Part shown: piece after piece, positions 32,598 through 42,926 of the stretch
How the letters are laid out: every line of letters begins with the position of its first letter
Numbering within the stretch: the first letter of the stretch is position 1
DNA from: Paragorgia papillata
Lineage: Eukaryota; Cnidaria; Anthozoa; Scleralcyonacea; Coralliidae
Length of the DNA stretch: 64,000 bases
Direction of reading: 5' to 3'
Assembly (NCBI GenBank): GCA_035771165.1
Contig: JAWNZC010000468.1
Coordinates: 1,013,501 to 1,077,500 of the forward strand
The notes under the pieces: generated by a model
What the model was told of the DNA's origin: nothing
Seen by the model: the letters and a program-made list of their open reading frames with translations, nothing else
The model's database searches: none
Position numbers and translations under genes: made by a program

Positions 32598-33200
32598 ATG
32601 TATTCCGTGTATGATAGTCAATTTAATGAAATTAAGGATCATGAGGATTTATTTAAAGAAAAAGGGAAAAAATTTTTGGAAAATGTAACACATATTATGG
32701 ATTGCGAATGTTATCAAATTAATGGAAAACGTTATTACCGCGAAGTTTCTATTTTTAATATGAAGACAAAAAAGCATGATTTAATTCATTGTTTTGCTGA
32801 GGATCTTTTTGGTAATAATCCGTATCGATATTTGGATGAAAGAAATAAAGCGTGCGTGAGAAGACAATTTTCGATTCATGGTTTAAAATTATATAATTAT
32901 AGGAAAAACAAATATTATCTTAGTCAATTAGAATTTTTTACATATTTTAAAGAAATAATGGTAAAAACGGATAATGTTTTAATAGGTTATAAAGGAGGAA
33001 ATATTGAATCTAGTTTATGTAAAGAATTTTGTATTCCAGCTATAAATTTAGAACATTTTAATGTAGAAAAATACGAAAAATTATTAAGATATTTTAATAA
33101 GGATATAAAGAGTTGTAGACAACATGTAAAGCCAAATTGTCATTGTAGCTACTACGAGGTACTTCTTTTTGTAGCGAGAGTTTATGAAAAAATTTTTTAA
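32598..33200 (+). CDS. Possible stand-alone DEDD-type exonuclease, 200 aa
   Basis: Residues 33-40 give IMDCECYQ, the D-x-E of an RNase H-like 3'-5' exonuclease motif I. Later come VLIGYKGGNIESSLCKEF and a C-terminal HxxPNCHCSYYEV with possible metal-binding His/Cys. This resembles the DEDD fold of proofreading or RNA-degrading exonucleases, but the third acidic position is not certain, so the call is tentative. It is separate from the viral polymerase, which has its own exonuclease motifs. Possible roles are DNA processing or degrading host nucleic acid. The next ORF overlaps its end by 17 bases. Confidence 0.5.
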   Translation: MYSVYDSQFNEIKDHEDLFKEKGKKFLENVTHIMDCECYQINGKRYYREVSIFNMKTKKHDLIHCFAEDLFGNNPYRYLDERNKACVRRQFSIHGLKLYNYRKNKYYLSQLEFFTYFKEIMVKTDNVLIGYKGGNIESSLCKEFCIPAINLEHFNVEKYEKLLRYFNKDIKSCRQHVKPNCHCSYYEVLLFVARVYEKIF

Positions 33201-33907
33201 AAATCCTGATTATGTAAAAATTTTGAATATTTATGGTGAAAAAAAAATTATTTTTAAAAAATATCGTTTCTGGCATTTGGAGTTACTAAGTAATCCAGAC
33301 CGTATCTCACAAAGAGTAAATGGAGTTTATAAGTTTGGTGAACATTCGTGGAAAAGAGGTGTTATTAGACAAGAAATTGTTGCACAAGATGAAAGCATCT
33401 CGGTATATAACCCCTATTTTGCTGACCCGCTACCTAGCTTTTCGGATGCTTCTTTAACACTAGATTTTGATGAAAAAGAATATAAAAAGAAAAAAATTAT
33501 TCATAGTATTAAAATTGATATTAAAAAAAATTGTAAATCCAAGTATGAAGATGCTATAACTTTTTCTGTTATGCAAGTAAAAAAAACAAATTTTTGAAGC
33601 TCATTTATTGAAAGACTCAGTTAACCAACCACCATTTGCTTACATGGGATCATATGTTGCAAAACCTGGTGTAAAGACTGAACTTCAGCTAATAAATTTA
33701 AATGAAAAAGAAGAGATGTTTTCAAAATCGATTGAATTTACCGATTTAAACTATAAATTACCATATGATGAAGATATTGCATTGATTCAATTTGTTAAAT
33801 TTGAAGATGGTAATTATAAAACTATGGGAAATGTAAAATATGGTGAAGCTCTGAAACCATATGTAGATTATGAAATTTGTATAGTTTATTCTGATGAATT
33901 CATGTAA
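33184..33907 (+). pseudogene. Unknown viral protein, frame change in an A run
   Basis: Two adjacent open frames (33184-33597 and about 33600-33907) seem to be one gene split in the A8 tract near 33575-33582. The first is basic with aromatic patches; the second contains MGSYVAKPGVKTELQL and a mixed beta-like region. Position 33644 could alternatively be an independent start giving an MGS N-terminus like the 35397 gene. No family is recognised. Confidence 0.45.
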
Positions 33908-34038
33908 AAAAAAAAGAAAAAGAAAATTTTTAAATTTGTTGTTTATTTATTTTTAATTTACACAATATTTTTTCATTATATTTCTATTTTTTTTAAGTAT
34001 TTGTATAATTATGTTTTTCAGGATCAGTTAAATATTTT

Positions 34039-34342
34039 TTAATATACATAATATTTTTCAGGATAATTTCTTCGGTAATTCACAAAACCTCCAGATTGAT
34101 TTTTTTTAAATATATTGTTTTTTGTATTCATTATTGTATTTTTTGCTTTATTTATTTTGTTTTTAAGTAAATTTTTTGTTTTGACAAAATCACGTAAAAC
34201 TGCTGTATTAAAAAATGGGTTTTTTTTGCCTCCTTTTTGACGTCGTCCTCTTTGGGGTTTTTTTCCTTTGAAAGTACCACCTCTTTGTCGTTTTTTATTT
34301 CCCTTTTTTTTTTTTTTTATCTAAAATATCCTTTATCCTCAT
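34039..34342 (-). pseudogene. Lysine/arginine-rich virion core-like protein with QxGG sites, frame change in an A run
   Basis: ATG 34342 overlaps the stop of the SET gene (ATGA). After a few residues comes an A15 tract (15 T on the plus strand near 34304-34318), where the frame changes. The downstream frame is strongly basic and has three QxGG sites (QRGG, QKGG, QSGG), ending in a Tyr-rich tail at 34039. Adenain-type proteases cut after Gly-Gly in such contexts, so this fits a DNA-condensing core-protein precursor, like adenovirus VII/X in role. It was missed by simple ORF calling because of the A-run break. Confidence 0.55.
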
Positions 34343-34890
34343 AAGTTTCCGTATGATGCTAATATTTCGCAATGGGGTTTTATACTTTTAGTTGTATGTA
34401 ATTTAAAATGAGGAACTCTTTGTGTTTTTTCTATAAAATCAGAATTATTAGTAAATCTTGATCCTGCCGCGTCATTTGCGTATCGTGCGGCGCAATCGGT
34501 TGTTTTAAAAGAGTCGACACAATCGTTAAATCCATCACATAAACCGTACTGAGCAATGGTGTGTTTTCCGTATTTTCTATCCATTTGTTTTACAGTTGTT
34601 TGATGTCCTGAATATAGTCCAATTATTTTATTACGTTTGAATGGTTTTTTCCAACTGTATAATCCTTCACCAGCGTTTCTAATTGTTGATTTTTTAATAC
34701 GTAAGTTATCTTCTTTTGCTAAATGTATCCAACACTTACGGGTATGTGCTGTTCTTTTACGACATCTTGCCTTTTTTATTGTTTTACTTTTACATTGACG
34801 AGATTCACGAACGCTTTGTGAAATTGTAGACATTCTTCTACCACCTCGGTTTAGAGGGGTTCTTCTCCTTAAATTTTTTGTTTTTACCAT
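34339..34890 (-). CDS. SET-domain protein, 183 aa
   Basis: After a basic N-terminus with paired cysteines (CKSKTIKKARC and KCWIHL) comes a SET fold. GEGLY at 74-78 and a YSG turn match the first SET motif. AARYAND at 134-140 stands where cellular enzymes have RFxNH, and ILASYG with Tyr180 matches the terminal Y-G. SET proteins transfer methyl groups from S-adenosylmethionine to lysines, often on histones; small viral SET enzymes are known in other large DNA viruses. Asn139 is kept and the usual His is Asp140, so activity is uncertain. It is followed directly by a core-like basic gene, which suggests packaging or chromatin control. Confidence 0.75.
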   Translation of the reverse strand: MVKTKNLRRRTPLNRGGRRMSTISQSVRESRQCKSKTIKKARCRKRTAHTRKCWIHLAKEDNLRIKKSTIRNAGEGLYSWKKPFKRNKIIGLYSGHQTTVKQMDRKYGKHTIAQYGLCDGFNDCVDSFKTTDCAARYANDAAGSRFTNNSDFIEKTQRVPHFKLHTTKSIKPHCEILASYGNL

Positions 34891-34977
34891 TTATTTATTT
34901 TTTTTTTTTTTTGGGTTTTTTTGGGTTTTTTTAATGTATTGTTCTTATTCCATATATTTCTTATTTTTTGGGGTTTT

Positions 34978-35292
34978 TTAATGTATTGTTCTTATTCCCA
35001 TATATTTCTTATTTTTTTGGTTTTTTTGAATAAAATTTAATAAACATGTAATTTTGTATAAAATATCGCCGGGAATATATACAATTTGTTTTTGCATATC
35101 TTTAAGTCTTTCGTTTAATTCAAAATATGATATAAATAATATTTTATCGTCTTTTTCAAATTCTCGTAGGACATCTCCTAGAATAAAAGGGGAAAACAAA
35201 ATATTTTTATCATTATCTTCAATTTCGTAGCCGATGTAAGTTTTATCATTTTTTAAATTTTTTAAATAAATTTCTATATGAACAGTTGTCAT
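34978..35292 (-). CDS. Unknown viral protein, 104 aa
   Basis: An intact ORF (MTTVHIEIYLKNLKNDKTYIGYEI), with predicted beta strands first and a helical end. Its C-terminal coding part overlaps a local duplication (aatgtattgttcttattcc at 34933 and 34979). It is divergent from the 35397 gene. Family not recognised. Confidence 0.5.
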   Translation of the reverse strand: MTTVHIEIYLKNLKNDKTYIGYEIEDNDKNILFSPFILGDVLREFEKDDKILFISYFELNERLKDMQKQIVYIPGDILYKITCLLNFIQKNQKNKKYMGIRTIH

Positions 35293-35396
35293 TTTTTTAA
35301 ATTTTCTTTTTGAAAGCTACTTTTCAATGAGTTTTTTTTTTTTTTTTTCGTTTTTTTGTTTTTTTTTAGTTTTTTTTAAAAAAAAAAAATAAAAAA

Positions 35397-35588
35397 ATGG
35401 GAAGTTTTTTAGCAAAAGCTGGAACAGATAAACCTTTATTTTCATTTACGTGCATATCTGTAAATGATTCAGATAATATAACTATTGACCGTGTTGATGG
35501 TGATGAAAAAATAGAAAAAATAGAAGAAAGAGAAGAAGGACAAAAAAAATATTTTTGTTGTTTTAGAAATAAAAATAAAAATGAGTAA
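35397..35588 (+). CDS. Small MGS-starting protein, possible myristoylation, 63 aa
   Basis: MGSFLAKAG has glycine at position 2 and lysine at 7, features of N-myristoylated proteins. An acidic stretch (EKIEKIEEREEG) and a CC-containing tail (FCCFRNKN) follow. Its last 8 bases overlap the polymerase start. A membrane-anchored accessory role is inferred only from the N-terminus. Confidence 0.5.
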   Translation: MGSFLAKAGTDKPLFSFTCISVNDSDNITIDRVDGDEKIEKIEEREEGQKKYFCCFRNKNKNE

Positions 35589-38500
35589 TCAATATACAGA
35601 TGAAGAGATTAATGAATTGACTAAATTACTTGAAGAAAGAAAGAAAAAAGGAAAAAAGGAGGATATAGAAAATGAAGAGAATTTTAATGCAAGTATCTTA
35701 GAGGAATCATACAATAATCGTTTTAAAATGAAACAGAAAACATTAAATATTTCAATTTCTAGAAATGCAAATGTTAATTTTATTGCTTTTCTTCAATCAT
35801 TAAGATTTGTATTTTCGTATTTACTTAATGTAGCTAGAGCATCTACTACGTCAGAAAATGATTTTGTTAGATTTATTTTTAGTCATGCTCCGAAAACATA
35901 TTTTTCTACAGCTGTAGTTCCGTTAAATCAATTTGATGTTGATTTTTTGTTGAATATTTTTCAAAGGATGATGCAGAGTAATAAATCTTTATTAGCTAAC
36001 GGATGGGAATCGAATGTAGTCATACAAACATTCCCACATTCGTCGAATTTTAGTAGAAATAAGAAAAAAAATAAGAATTTAAGAAAAAAGCATATCTATA
36101 GAAGATTAGGTAATACTAGCAACGATAATGGAGGAGGTAAAAATAAAAGCATTGATAAATATAATCGTAATTGTCGATTAGGTGTTTTTTATGTAATATG
36201 TGATAAGTTAAATCGTGTTATTAAAAATTGTTGTTTTGTAGTTAGTTTATTAGTCGGAATTTCGTATTTAAAAAAAGATGATAAATATAAAAAAATGGAA
36301 AGAACTCCTCATAAAGGAGTAGACGAACTTTATACAGTCGATGAAATTCGTAATATTTATCAACAGTGTGGAATTCCTGAGGGAGAGGTAAAAACAAATA
36401 ATTTTCGTAATGTTTATGAGAAATTTCTTAAAGTTCAGGGTGTTGATTTGGTAGTATATTCTGATAAGTTTGACGACTGTATTATTTATGATTCTCGTAC
36501 GGATGAGAACGGTAATTTAATAAAATTAACAAATAATATCGTTTGTTTATGGTTAAATAATAAACATTATGATGTTGTTTTAAGTATGTGTAAATTTTCT
36601 AAACTTAATCCTTCATCTTTCTGTGTTAAATGTATGAGTTATTTTAGACATTTTGAACATAAAGATAACCATATATGTAATAGTAATTTAACGTGTCAAA
36701 GATGTTTTAGACAAACTAAATGCCAACGTGAATTCAAGATTGAATGTTCTAATTGTAATATTTTATTTTTTAACGAGCAATGTTTTTCAAACCATCTTAC
36801 CAATAGAATTTTTAAACCAAAACAAACTAATTATGAGAGATTAACACCGTGTCAATACTATTTTTATTGTAATACTTGTGAAAAAATAGTACCGCGTTTT
36901 TGTTTTTTTTCAAAAAAAAATGTGAAAGTGCATAATTGTCAAAAGTCGTTCTGTTTTCATTGCAATGATTATAAAGATAAAAGTCATTACTGTTACATGA
37001 GTCTATTATTGTGTAGTTCAAAAAGTATGTAAAAAATGTGAGAATATTGAATTTGAAAAATATTTAGACGGTCAACAAAAAAATTTTGATTGTTGCAGAG
37101 AACGCGAATTTATTTTTGAGGGAAATAATGTTGTAAAAGAATTATGCGAATTTATTTTATTACAAGAAGATTCTGTTTGGTTAGCTCATAATGGTGGGAG
37201 ATTTGACACGATTTTTATTCTTAAATTTTTATTGGAAGAAAAGAAAATTTATCCTGAAACAATTATGAACGGTAATAAAGTGATGATGCTGAAAATTACT
37301 GATAAAAATATTACTTTTTTTGATAGTTTTTCATTTTTACATATGGGGCTATCAAAAATACCCGAAGCAATGGGTCTCGATGACGAGTGTAAAGGTTTTC
37401 ACCCGTATCGTTTTTACGATTTAGATTACGTCGGATGTATTGTTGATCGCGAATATTTTGATGTAGAAAATATGGAAAAAAAAAAAAAAAAAATTTGAAA
37501 AATGGTATTTGGAAAAGGAGAAAGAAAATCAATACGTATTTAGAGAAGAAATGAGATATTATTGTATGTCTGATGTATCTATTTTAAGAAAAGGGTGTTT
37601 AAAGTTTTCCTCTTTGATATACGAAACAACGGGTATATCTCCCTTTTACGATACATCGTGTATTACAATTGCGAGTCTCGCATTGAAAGTATTTCGTTTG
37701 AATTTTTTAAGGGAAAAATGTGTCGGAATTATTCCAGCAAGGGGAAGGGGGTATAGGGGAAAAGTCAAACAGAGTATTACGGCGTTAATTTGGTTAGAAC
37801 AAATCAATGAAACAGAATGTAACGGTGAATTACAGTATAAATGTTCGCAAAATGGTGAAAAAAGAATTTTAAATCGTTATGTTGATGGTTATTGCGCAAG
37901 TAACAATACTGTCTATCAATTTCACGGGTGTTTCTATCATGGTTGTCCAAATTGTTTTCACCCATATGAAATTAATAAGATAAATAATGAGAAATTTTGT
38001 CATCTTTATTCAGCTACTAAAAATTTTTCGTATCAATTAGAAAAAAACGGTTTCAAAGTTGTAGAAAAATGGGAATGCGACTTTTTAGAAGAAAATAAAT
38101 TTAGTAAAAATGATTTAGATGAGAAAAAAACCCATTTTTATGAATACATTCCCTTGGAACTGCGTGATGCGCTTTACGGTGGTAGAACTTCACCTGTTTG
38201 TTTGTTTAGGAATATCAATGAAAATGAAAAAATTTTTTACATTGACTTTACCTCATTATACCCGTTTGTTCAAAAAAGTTATAAATTTCCCGTTGGTCAT
38301 CCAACAGTATACATTAAAGACGAATGTGAAAATAAAGATCTATCAAAAATATTCGGTTTAGTGAAATGTCGTATTTTACCTCCTCAAGATTTATATTTTC
38401 CTGTATTACCAGCGCGTATGAATGGAAAATTATTATTTCCTTTGTGCTATTCATGTGCTAATTTTACCCAATTAACACGATGTTTACATAATGAAAATGA

Positions 38501-39531
38501 ACGAAGTATGCTGGGAACGTGGACTAGTATTGAAATAAATAAAGCTATTGAAAAAGGCTATCGAATGAAAAAACAATTTACATAATCTTGAAATATTTTT
38601 TCTTGTCGAGAAAAATCATAAATTTCAAAGATTATGTAAATTGTTTTTTAAAAATTAAACAAGTATATTATACACGAGTATATTAAAAATTATTATGTAA
38701 ATGAAGGTATTTTACTCGATAAAAATAAGATTTGTTACAATCCAGGTTTGCGTAGTACAGCTAAACAAATATTAAACGCGCTTTGGGGAAAATTTGCTCA
38801 AAATGAGAATAATACAAAAGTTGATTTTTTAACCGAATATGATGAATTATTACAATTAGCGAACGATCGTAATATAAAATTAACGGGAATTGATTTTGTT
38901 AATGGTGAAAATTTACGAGTTACTTATATGAAAACAGATGAAACAACAGCACCGTTAAAAACAGGAAATGTAATTATCGCGTGTTTTGTTACCGCCTATT
39001 CACGTTTGAAATTATTTGATTTAATTGATAAATTGGGTACACGCGTTTTATATTTTGATACGGATTCTGTTTTTTACGTTAAAAAAAATAACGAAGACGG
39101 TGTTGAAACAGGAAATTATTTAGGAGAATTAACCAATGAATTAAAAGAAAACGAATGGATTACTCAATTTTGTTCTACAGGCCCAAAATCTTATTCTTAT
39201 CGAACTAATTTAACTGAAAAAGACGAGGATGGTAATGTTGAAAAAGACGAGAACGACAATGATAAAATTAAAGAAGTTATTCATATTAAAGGGTTTTGTT
39301 TAACTAATATTAATGTAAAAAAATAATTAAATTTTGAATCGTTATCTAAATGTGTTGAAAAAAAATATAAAAAAAATTACAATTAAATATAGCGATAAAA
39401 TAACAAGGGATAAATTAAACCATATTTTTGTACAAGACGAAACTAAAATATTTACTTTCACTTTTAATAAACGTGTTGTTAAAAATGATTTTTATACTTT
39501 TCCGTATGGTTTTTTAGAAAATACTGGATAA
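35581..39531 (+). pseudogene. Protein-primed-type family B DNA polymerase, frame-disrupted
   Basis: A Polinton/adintovirus polymerase of about 1300 codons. The N-terminal half has a His/Cys array (CVKC, CQRC, CFHC). The exonuclease follows (NGGRFDT at about 37195, YYCMSDVSIL at 37560), then polymerase motif A (IDFTSLYP, 38240), motif B (KQILNALWGKF, 38765) and motif C (YFDTDS, 39055), plus a KGF-containing thumb segment. Frame changes occur near 37005, in an A18 run at 37476-37493, near 38585, near 38655, and near 39325. Catalytic motifs themselves are intact. 38571-38646 also forms a foldback (tttacataatct and its complement). It would replicate the viral genome from a protein primer. Confidence 0.85.
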
Positions 39532-39568
39532 ACTAAACAGCGCTGTAATACCATTTCAACATCCTTTT

Positions 39569-40207
39569 ATGTTAACATTATGCGGACCGAGTCAGTCTGG
39601 AAAGACATTTTGGATATATAAATTACTGAATTCTATTGAAGTGATGATTGAACCAAAAATTAATAAAATTATTTATCTCTATACAGCGCAGCAACCGATA
39701 TATCAAACTATAGAAAAGATTATTAAAGAAAAACAAATAAAAATTAATTTTATTGATTGTAACAAAAGAATTCCAACAGCTGATGAATTACAAACGAATT
39801 TAATCGATAATACTTTAATAATTTTAGACGATCTTATGACTATTATCACGTCTTCGAAGGAAAATTTAGAAAAATTAAATAATTATGCGTCACGTGATGC
39901 TCATCATAAAAATATTAGTGTAATTTTTATATGTCAAAATTTAATGTATGGAGATGGAAAATTACGAAATTCACGTATTAATAGTCAATATCACGTAATA
40001 TTTAAAAATATTGCAGATGTACGAAATATGTATACTATTTGTGATAATAAAAAAATAAAGAGAAAATTATTTGATAGCGTATTGGACAATGTAAATCAAA
40101 ATCCATACGGTTATTTGTTATTTGATAATTGTACAAATAGTTATGAAAATTCGCGACTTCGAACTAATATTTTTCCAGGTGAAAATACGATAATTTATGA
40201 TATATAA
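39569..40207 (+). CDS. FtsK/HerA-type genome-packaging ATPase, 212 aa
   Basis: Walker A is GPSQSGKT at residues 6-13 and Walker B is LIILDD at 83-88, followed by an SSKEN/ICQN sensor region. Length and motif order match the Polinton/adintovirus packaging ATPase, which pumps DNA into capsids. The frame is open for 17 codons upstream (HPF precedes the first Met) without another ATG, so a non-AUG or longer start is possible. It follows the polymerase closely. The ORF is intact. Confidence 0.85.
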   Translation: MLTLCGPSQSGKTFWIYKLLNSIEVMIEPKINKIIYLYTAQQPIYQTIEKIIKEKQIKINFIDCNKRIPTADELQTNLIDNTLIILDDLMTIITSSKENLEKLNNYASRDAHHKNISVIFICQNLMYGDGKLRNSRINSQYHVIFKNIADVRNMYTICDNKKIKRKLFDSVLDNVNQNPYGYLLFDNCTNSYENSRLRTNIFPGENTIIYDI

Positions 40208-40345
40208 AAAAAACAAAAAATAATAAATCTTTTTTTTTTTTTTAAAAAATGAATTTTGTCTTTTATTACTATATATAAATAAAGAAAAAATAGTTTTTTC
40301 TACTTTTACGTTACGAACGTGAAAGAAGAAAGAAAGAAAGAAAGA

Positions 40346-40609
40346 ATGGCTGGTCTGCTGGGGCCAATCTTAGGTTTACTAGGACTAGGTGGTGGCGCTA
40401 GTGTAAAAAGGAAAAAAAAGCTGGGTGGTGGGGGTAGCGCAAAAAGGAAAAAAAAAGTCCAACGTGGTTTTTTTTTTGTTAGCGATGTTGCTAAAATAGG
40501 AAAAATAACTAAAAAACATTTTGGAAAAAGACGTAATAAAAGAAAGCAAAGGGGTGGAACTACTACATATGTTGCTCCAAGGTATAGAAGAAGAGGCCTT
40601 ATATGGTAA
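40346..40609 (+). CDS. Basic virion protein with hydrophobic N-terminus and QRGG site, 87 aa
   Basis: From ATG 40346 the protein begins with an amphipathic/hydrophobic segment (AGLLGPILGLLGLGGG) followed by Lys/Arg blocks and a KQRGGTT site, ending in RRRGLIW. A hydrophobic N-terminus plus basic body and Gly-Gly cleavage site recall adenoviral core or membrane-active precursors (pVI/pX); the exact equivalence is inferred. The ORF upstream of 40346 is a GAAA repeat and is not used. Confidence 0.6.
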   Translation: MAGLLGPILGLLGLGGGASVKRKKKLGGGGSAKRKKKVQRGFFFVSDVAKIGKITKKHFGKRRNKRKQRGGTTTYVAPRYRRRGLIW

Positions 40610-40628
40610 AAAAAATAAATTTAAAAAA

Positions 40629-40832
40629 ATGGTTCGTCAAAAAGGAGGTTTTATGCATATTGGACCAATTCTAGAAGGGATAAAAAAATTAGGTGGTGCT
40701 GGTAATAAAAAACGTCAACGCGGAGGACGTGGTAATAAAAAGCGTCAACGCGGTGGTAGAAGAATATATAAAAGATCGAAAAATAGAAATTCACATCGTG
40801 ATACACATTTTACATTAGGATCAGTTTGGTGA
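40629..40832 (+). CDS. Arginine/glycine-rich core-like protein with repeated QRGGR, 67 aa
   Basis: Starts at ATG 40629. It has RQKGGFM near the N-terminus, a short hydrophobic segment (HIGPILEGIKKLGG), then two KKRQRGGRG-type repeats and a basic tail ending GSVW, similar to the neighbour's GLIW ending. Together the pair look like duplicated DNA-binding virion proteins processed by the viral protease. Confidence 0.6.
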   Translation: MVRQKGGFMHIGPILEGIKKLGGAGNKKRQRGGRGNKKRQRGGRRIYKRSKNRNSHRDTHFTLGSVW

Positions 40833-40997
40833 AAAATGTATAAAAACAGGAAAAATAGACAAAAAAAAAACCTTTTTATTGTTAATAAAAAAAAAAAGAA
40901 AAAATGTGTAAAATGCAACGGTATACGAATAACTAGTAAAATATTAAAATATATCTATACAGGAGAGAAGAAAAAAAATTTTAGTTTTTAATAAATT

Positions 40998-41603
40998 TTA
41001 TCTTTTAATAAAAGTTTTATAAAAGTTACAACATTTTTGTTCAGTTTCCCTTTTTTTACAACATTTTTTAAATATAATTTTATTAATAATTTTTCCATAC
41101 TTTGAATCTATTTTTTTCTTTAAATTTAAATCATTATTTATTTTTCGCCTATATCTTACATTTTTTATTTTCCATTTATTATTATTTTCAACTTTATTTC
41201 TACTTTTATTATACAAATATAATAAAGACCAATAACCACAAGTATAAGTCACTATTGATTGTAAAGATTTTTTTTGACAATATATAAAAATAAAATTATT
41301 TGTTTTTGCATATTCTTTCCAATAATTTCTATTATAAAAAAATACAGATTTTGCAAAACTATCAAAAAAATACATTTTATTATTATCTAACCATACTGCT
41401 ACCCAATGTTTACCCTCTTCGTGACTTTCATCGGTATTCCATATCCAACATCCGGTTTTTTTACCATTAATATTTGTTGGAAATTGATTAGCAGCAAATG
41501 TACCCAAGAAAAAATTTTTTAAAAAAAAATTATTGCCAGCAATTTTATTAATTTCACTGGTAAAAAGAAAACGATTTAAAAAACATAAATCTTTACAATT
41601 CAT
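40998..41603 (-). CDS. Adenain-like maturation cysteine protease, 201 aa
   Basis: Catalytic residues are readable in order: His66 in EGKHWVAVW, Asp81 in MYFFDSFA, Gln115 in QKKSLQS and Cys122 in YTCGYWSL. This is the Ulp1/adenain (C48/C5) arrangement found in adenoviruses and Polintons, where the enzyme cleaves capsid and core precursors, commonly after Gly-Gly or Gly-X-Gly. The last third is lysine-rich, compatible with DNA binding. The ORF is intact. QxGG sites in the small basic proteins of this virus are likely substrates. Confidence 0.85.
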   Translation of the reverse strand: MNCKDLCFLNRFLFTSEINKIAGNNFFLKNFFLGTFAANQFPTNINGKKTGCWIWNTDESHEEGKHWVAVWLDNNKMYFFDSFAKSVFFYNRNYWKEYAKTNNFIFIYCQKKSLQSIVTYTCGYWSLLYLYNKSRNKVENNNKWKIKNVRYRRKINNDLNLKKKIDSKYGKIINKIIFKKCCKKRETEQKCCNFYKTFIKR

Positions 41604-41612
41604 TTTTTTTTT

Positions 41613-42280
41613 CTATTTTCTACCACGTAGTTCACTACGATATTTTCCAAATTCAAGTTTAAGCGGACTCGGCGCTAGTTTTATTGTTTCTATTTTTTTT
41701 TTTTTCTTTACTTCTTCGTTTTCATTTTCATTAAAAAGATCCAGTTCGTAATCGTCAGAAGAAGATTTATCATGTCCTTTATATATATTTTTTAATAAAT
41801 TATTTCGAATAAAACTTGCCGGCATATTTTTTTTTTTTTTAAATATTTTAATGCTACTTCATGTTGATTTGATGACAAATTAAAAGTCGATTGTTTAGCG
41901 GCATTGTGTGATAAATCGTATATTAAATCTGCTTTATTAATATTTAATGAACCCATTTTTATATTTTCCTCAATCATTCCTTTTTTTTTAAAAAATTTTT
42001 TTATTTTTATTTCATTTGTATTTATGTTTCCACCACTTCCAGTCGGTTCTTCTTCCTCTGCATTTACTTTGCCTTTTTTTTTTTCATCATCAATTTTACG
42101 TTTGTAATAATTTTTTTTTTTTTTAAATTGTACCATACTTTCACCAATACGTTCTTTCTGACCATCTGTAACGAGATTTTCTAAATCATTTTTTTTTTCA
42201 TTAAGTTCATATTCATCTTGATTTTTTATTCCTTGTAAAAATCTTTTTTCATTACCAGCAGCTTTGATATGTTCAAACAT
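41613..42280 (-). pseudogene. Unknown virion-region protein, frame change in an A run
   Basis: Two open frames (42280-41792 and 41825-41613) abut in a run of 14-15 A on the coding strand near 41829-41842, so they are probably one gene. The first starts MFEHIKAAGNEKRF and is charged and helical with a SGG site; the second is acidic then basic (PLKLEFGKYRSELRGRK). It lies between protease and capsid genes, so a minor structural role is plausible. Confidence 0.45.
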
Positions 42281-42314
42281 TTAATTTAATTTTACCGAAT
42301 CAACTAACTGTAAT

Positions 42315-42926
42315 CTATTTGCCATTTTTTTTAATTGTAGAAATATAATTACAAGCTTTTTCTAGAACACTAGCTAAACAGTGATCTTCACATATCATTA
42401 ATTTAAGATCAACTGAATCGAACTTATTACGTGCTATTTTTTTAAGAACGTATTTATATTCACGTGAACATACTATTGGAATTTTTTGATTTACAATATT
42501 TTTTGATAATGTAATAATTTTTTTTTGTAAAGATTTGTTATATAAAGTATATTTTTTTCTCATATTTGATTTAAGAAATTTATTAATTTGCGGTAAAAAA
42601 ATTTTTTTTTCATTTTTTTTTACAATTTTATTATATAACATAATAGTTTTTAATATTTTTGTTTCGTCTTCTTCTTCATTATCTTCATCACGTTCATCAT
42701 CAGTATTGCTTTCACTACTATATTCTTCATTCATACTTTCTTCTTCTTCTTTTTTTTTTTCTTCTTCTTCTTCTTCTTCGTTATCAGAAGATTCAAATTC
42801 CGAAATTTCTTCATATTTTTCTTTTTTTTCTTCTTCTTCTTCTTGTTCTTCTTCTTCTTGTTGTTGTTCTTCTTCTTCTTCTTCTTCATTATCAGTTTCA
42901 GAAATTTCTTTTTTTTCCTTCTCCAT
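42315..42926 (-). CDS. Glu-rich acidic viral protein, 203 aa
   Basis: The first 90 residues are nearly all Glu with a few Gln/Lys/Ser, from GAA/GAG repeats. The C-terminal 110 residues are a basic helical domain (FLKSNMRKKYTLYNKSLQKK) with two cysteines near the end. The Glu tract could have grown by microsatellite slippage. Acidic-plus-basic proteins near capsid genes may chaperone basic core proteins; that is a guess. Confidence 0.5.
   Translation of the reverse strand: MEKEKKEISETDNEEEEEEEQQQEEEEQEEEEEKKEKYEEISEFESSDNEEEEEEEKKKEEEESMNEEYSSESNTDDERDEDNEEEDETKILKTIMLYNKIVKKNEKKIFLPQINKFLKSNMRKKYTLYNKSLQKKIITLSKNIVNQKIPIVCSREYKYVLKKIARNKFDSVDLKLMICEDHCLASVLEKACNYISTIKKNGK

Noticed and set aside
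37476..37493. Programmed ribosomal slippage at the A18 run in the polymerase
   Set aside because: Several other breaks at different sites in the same gene make decay or sequencing error more likely than regulated frameshifting.
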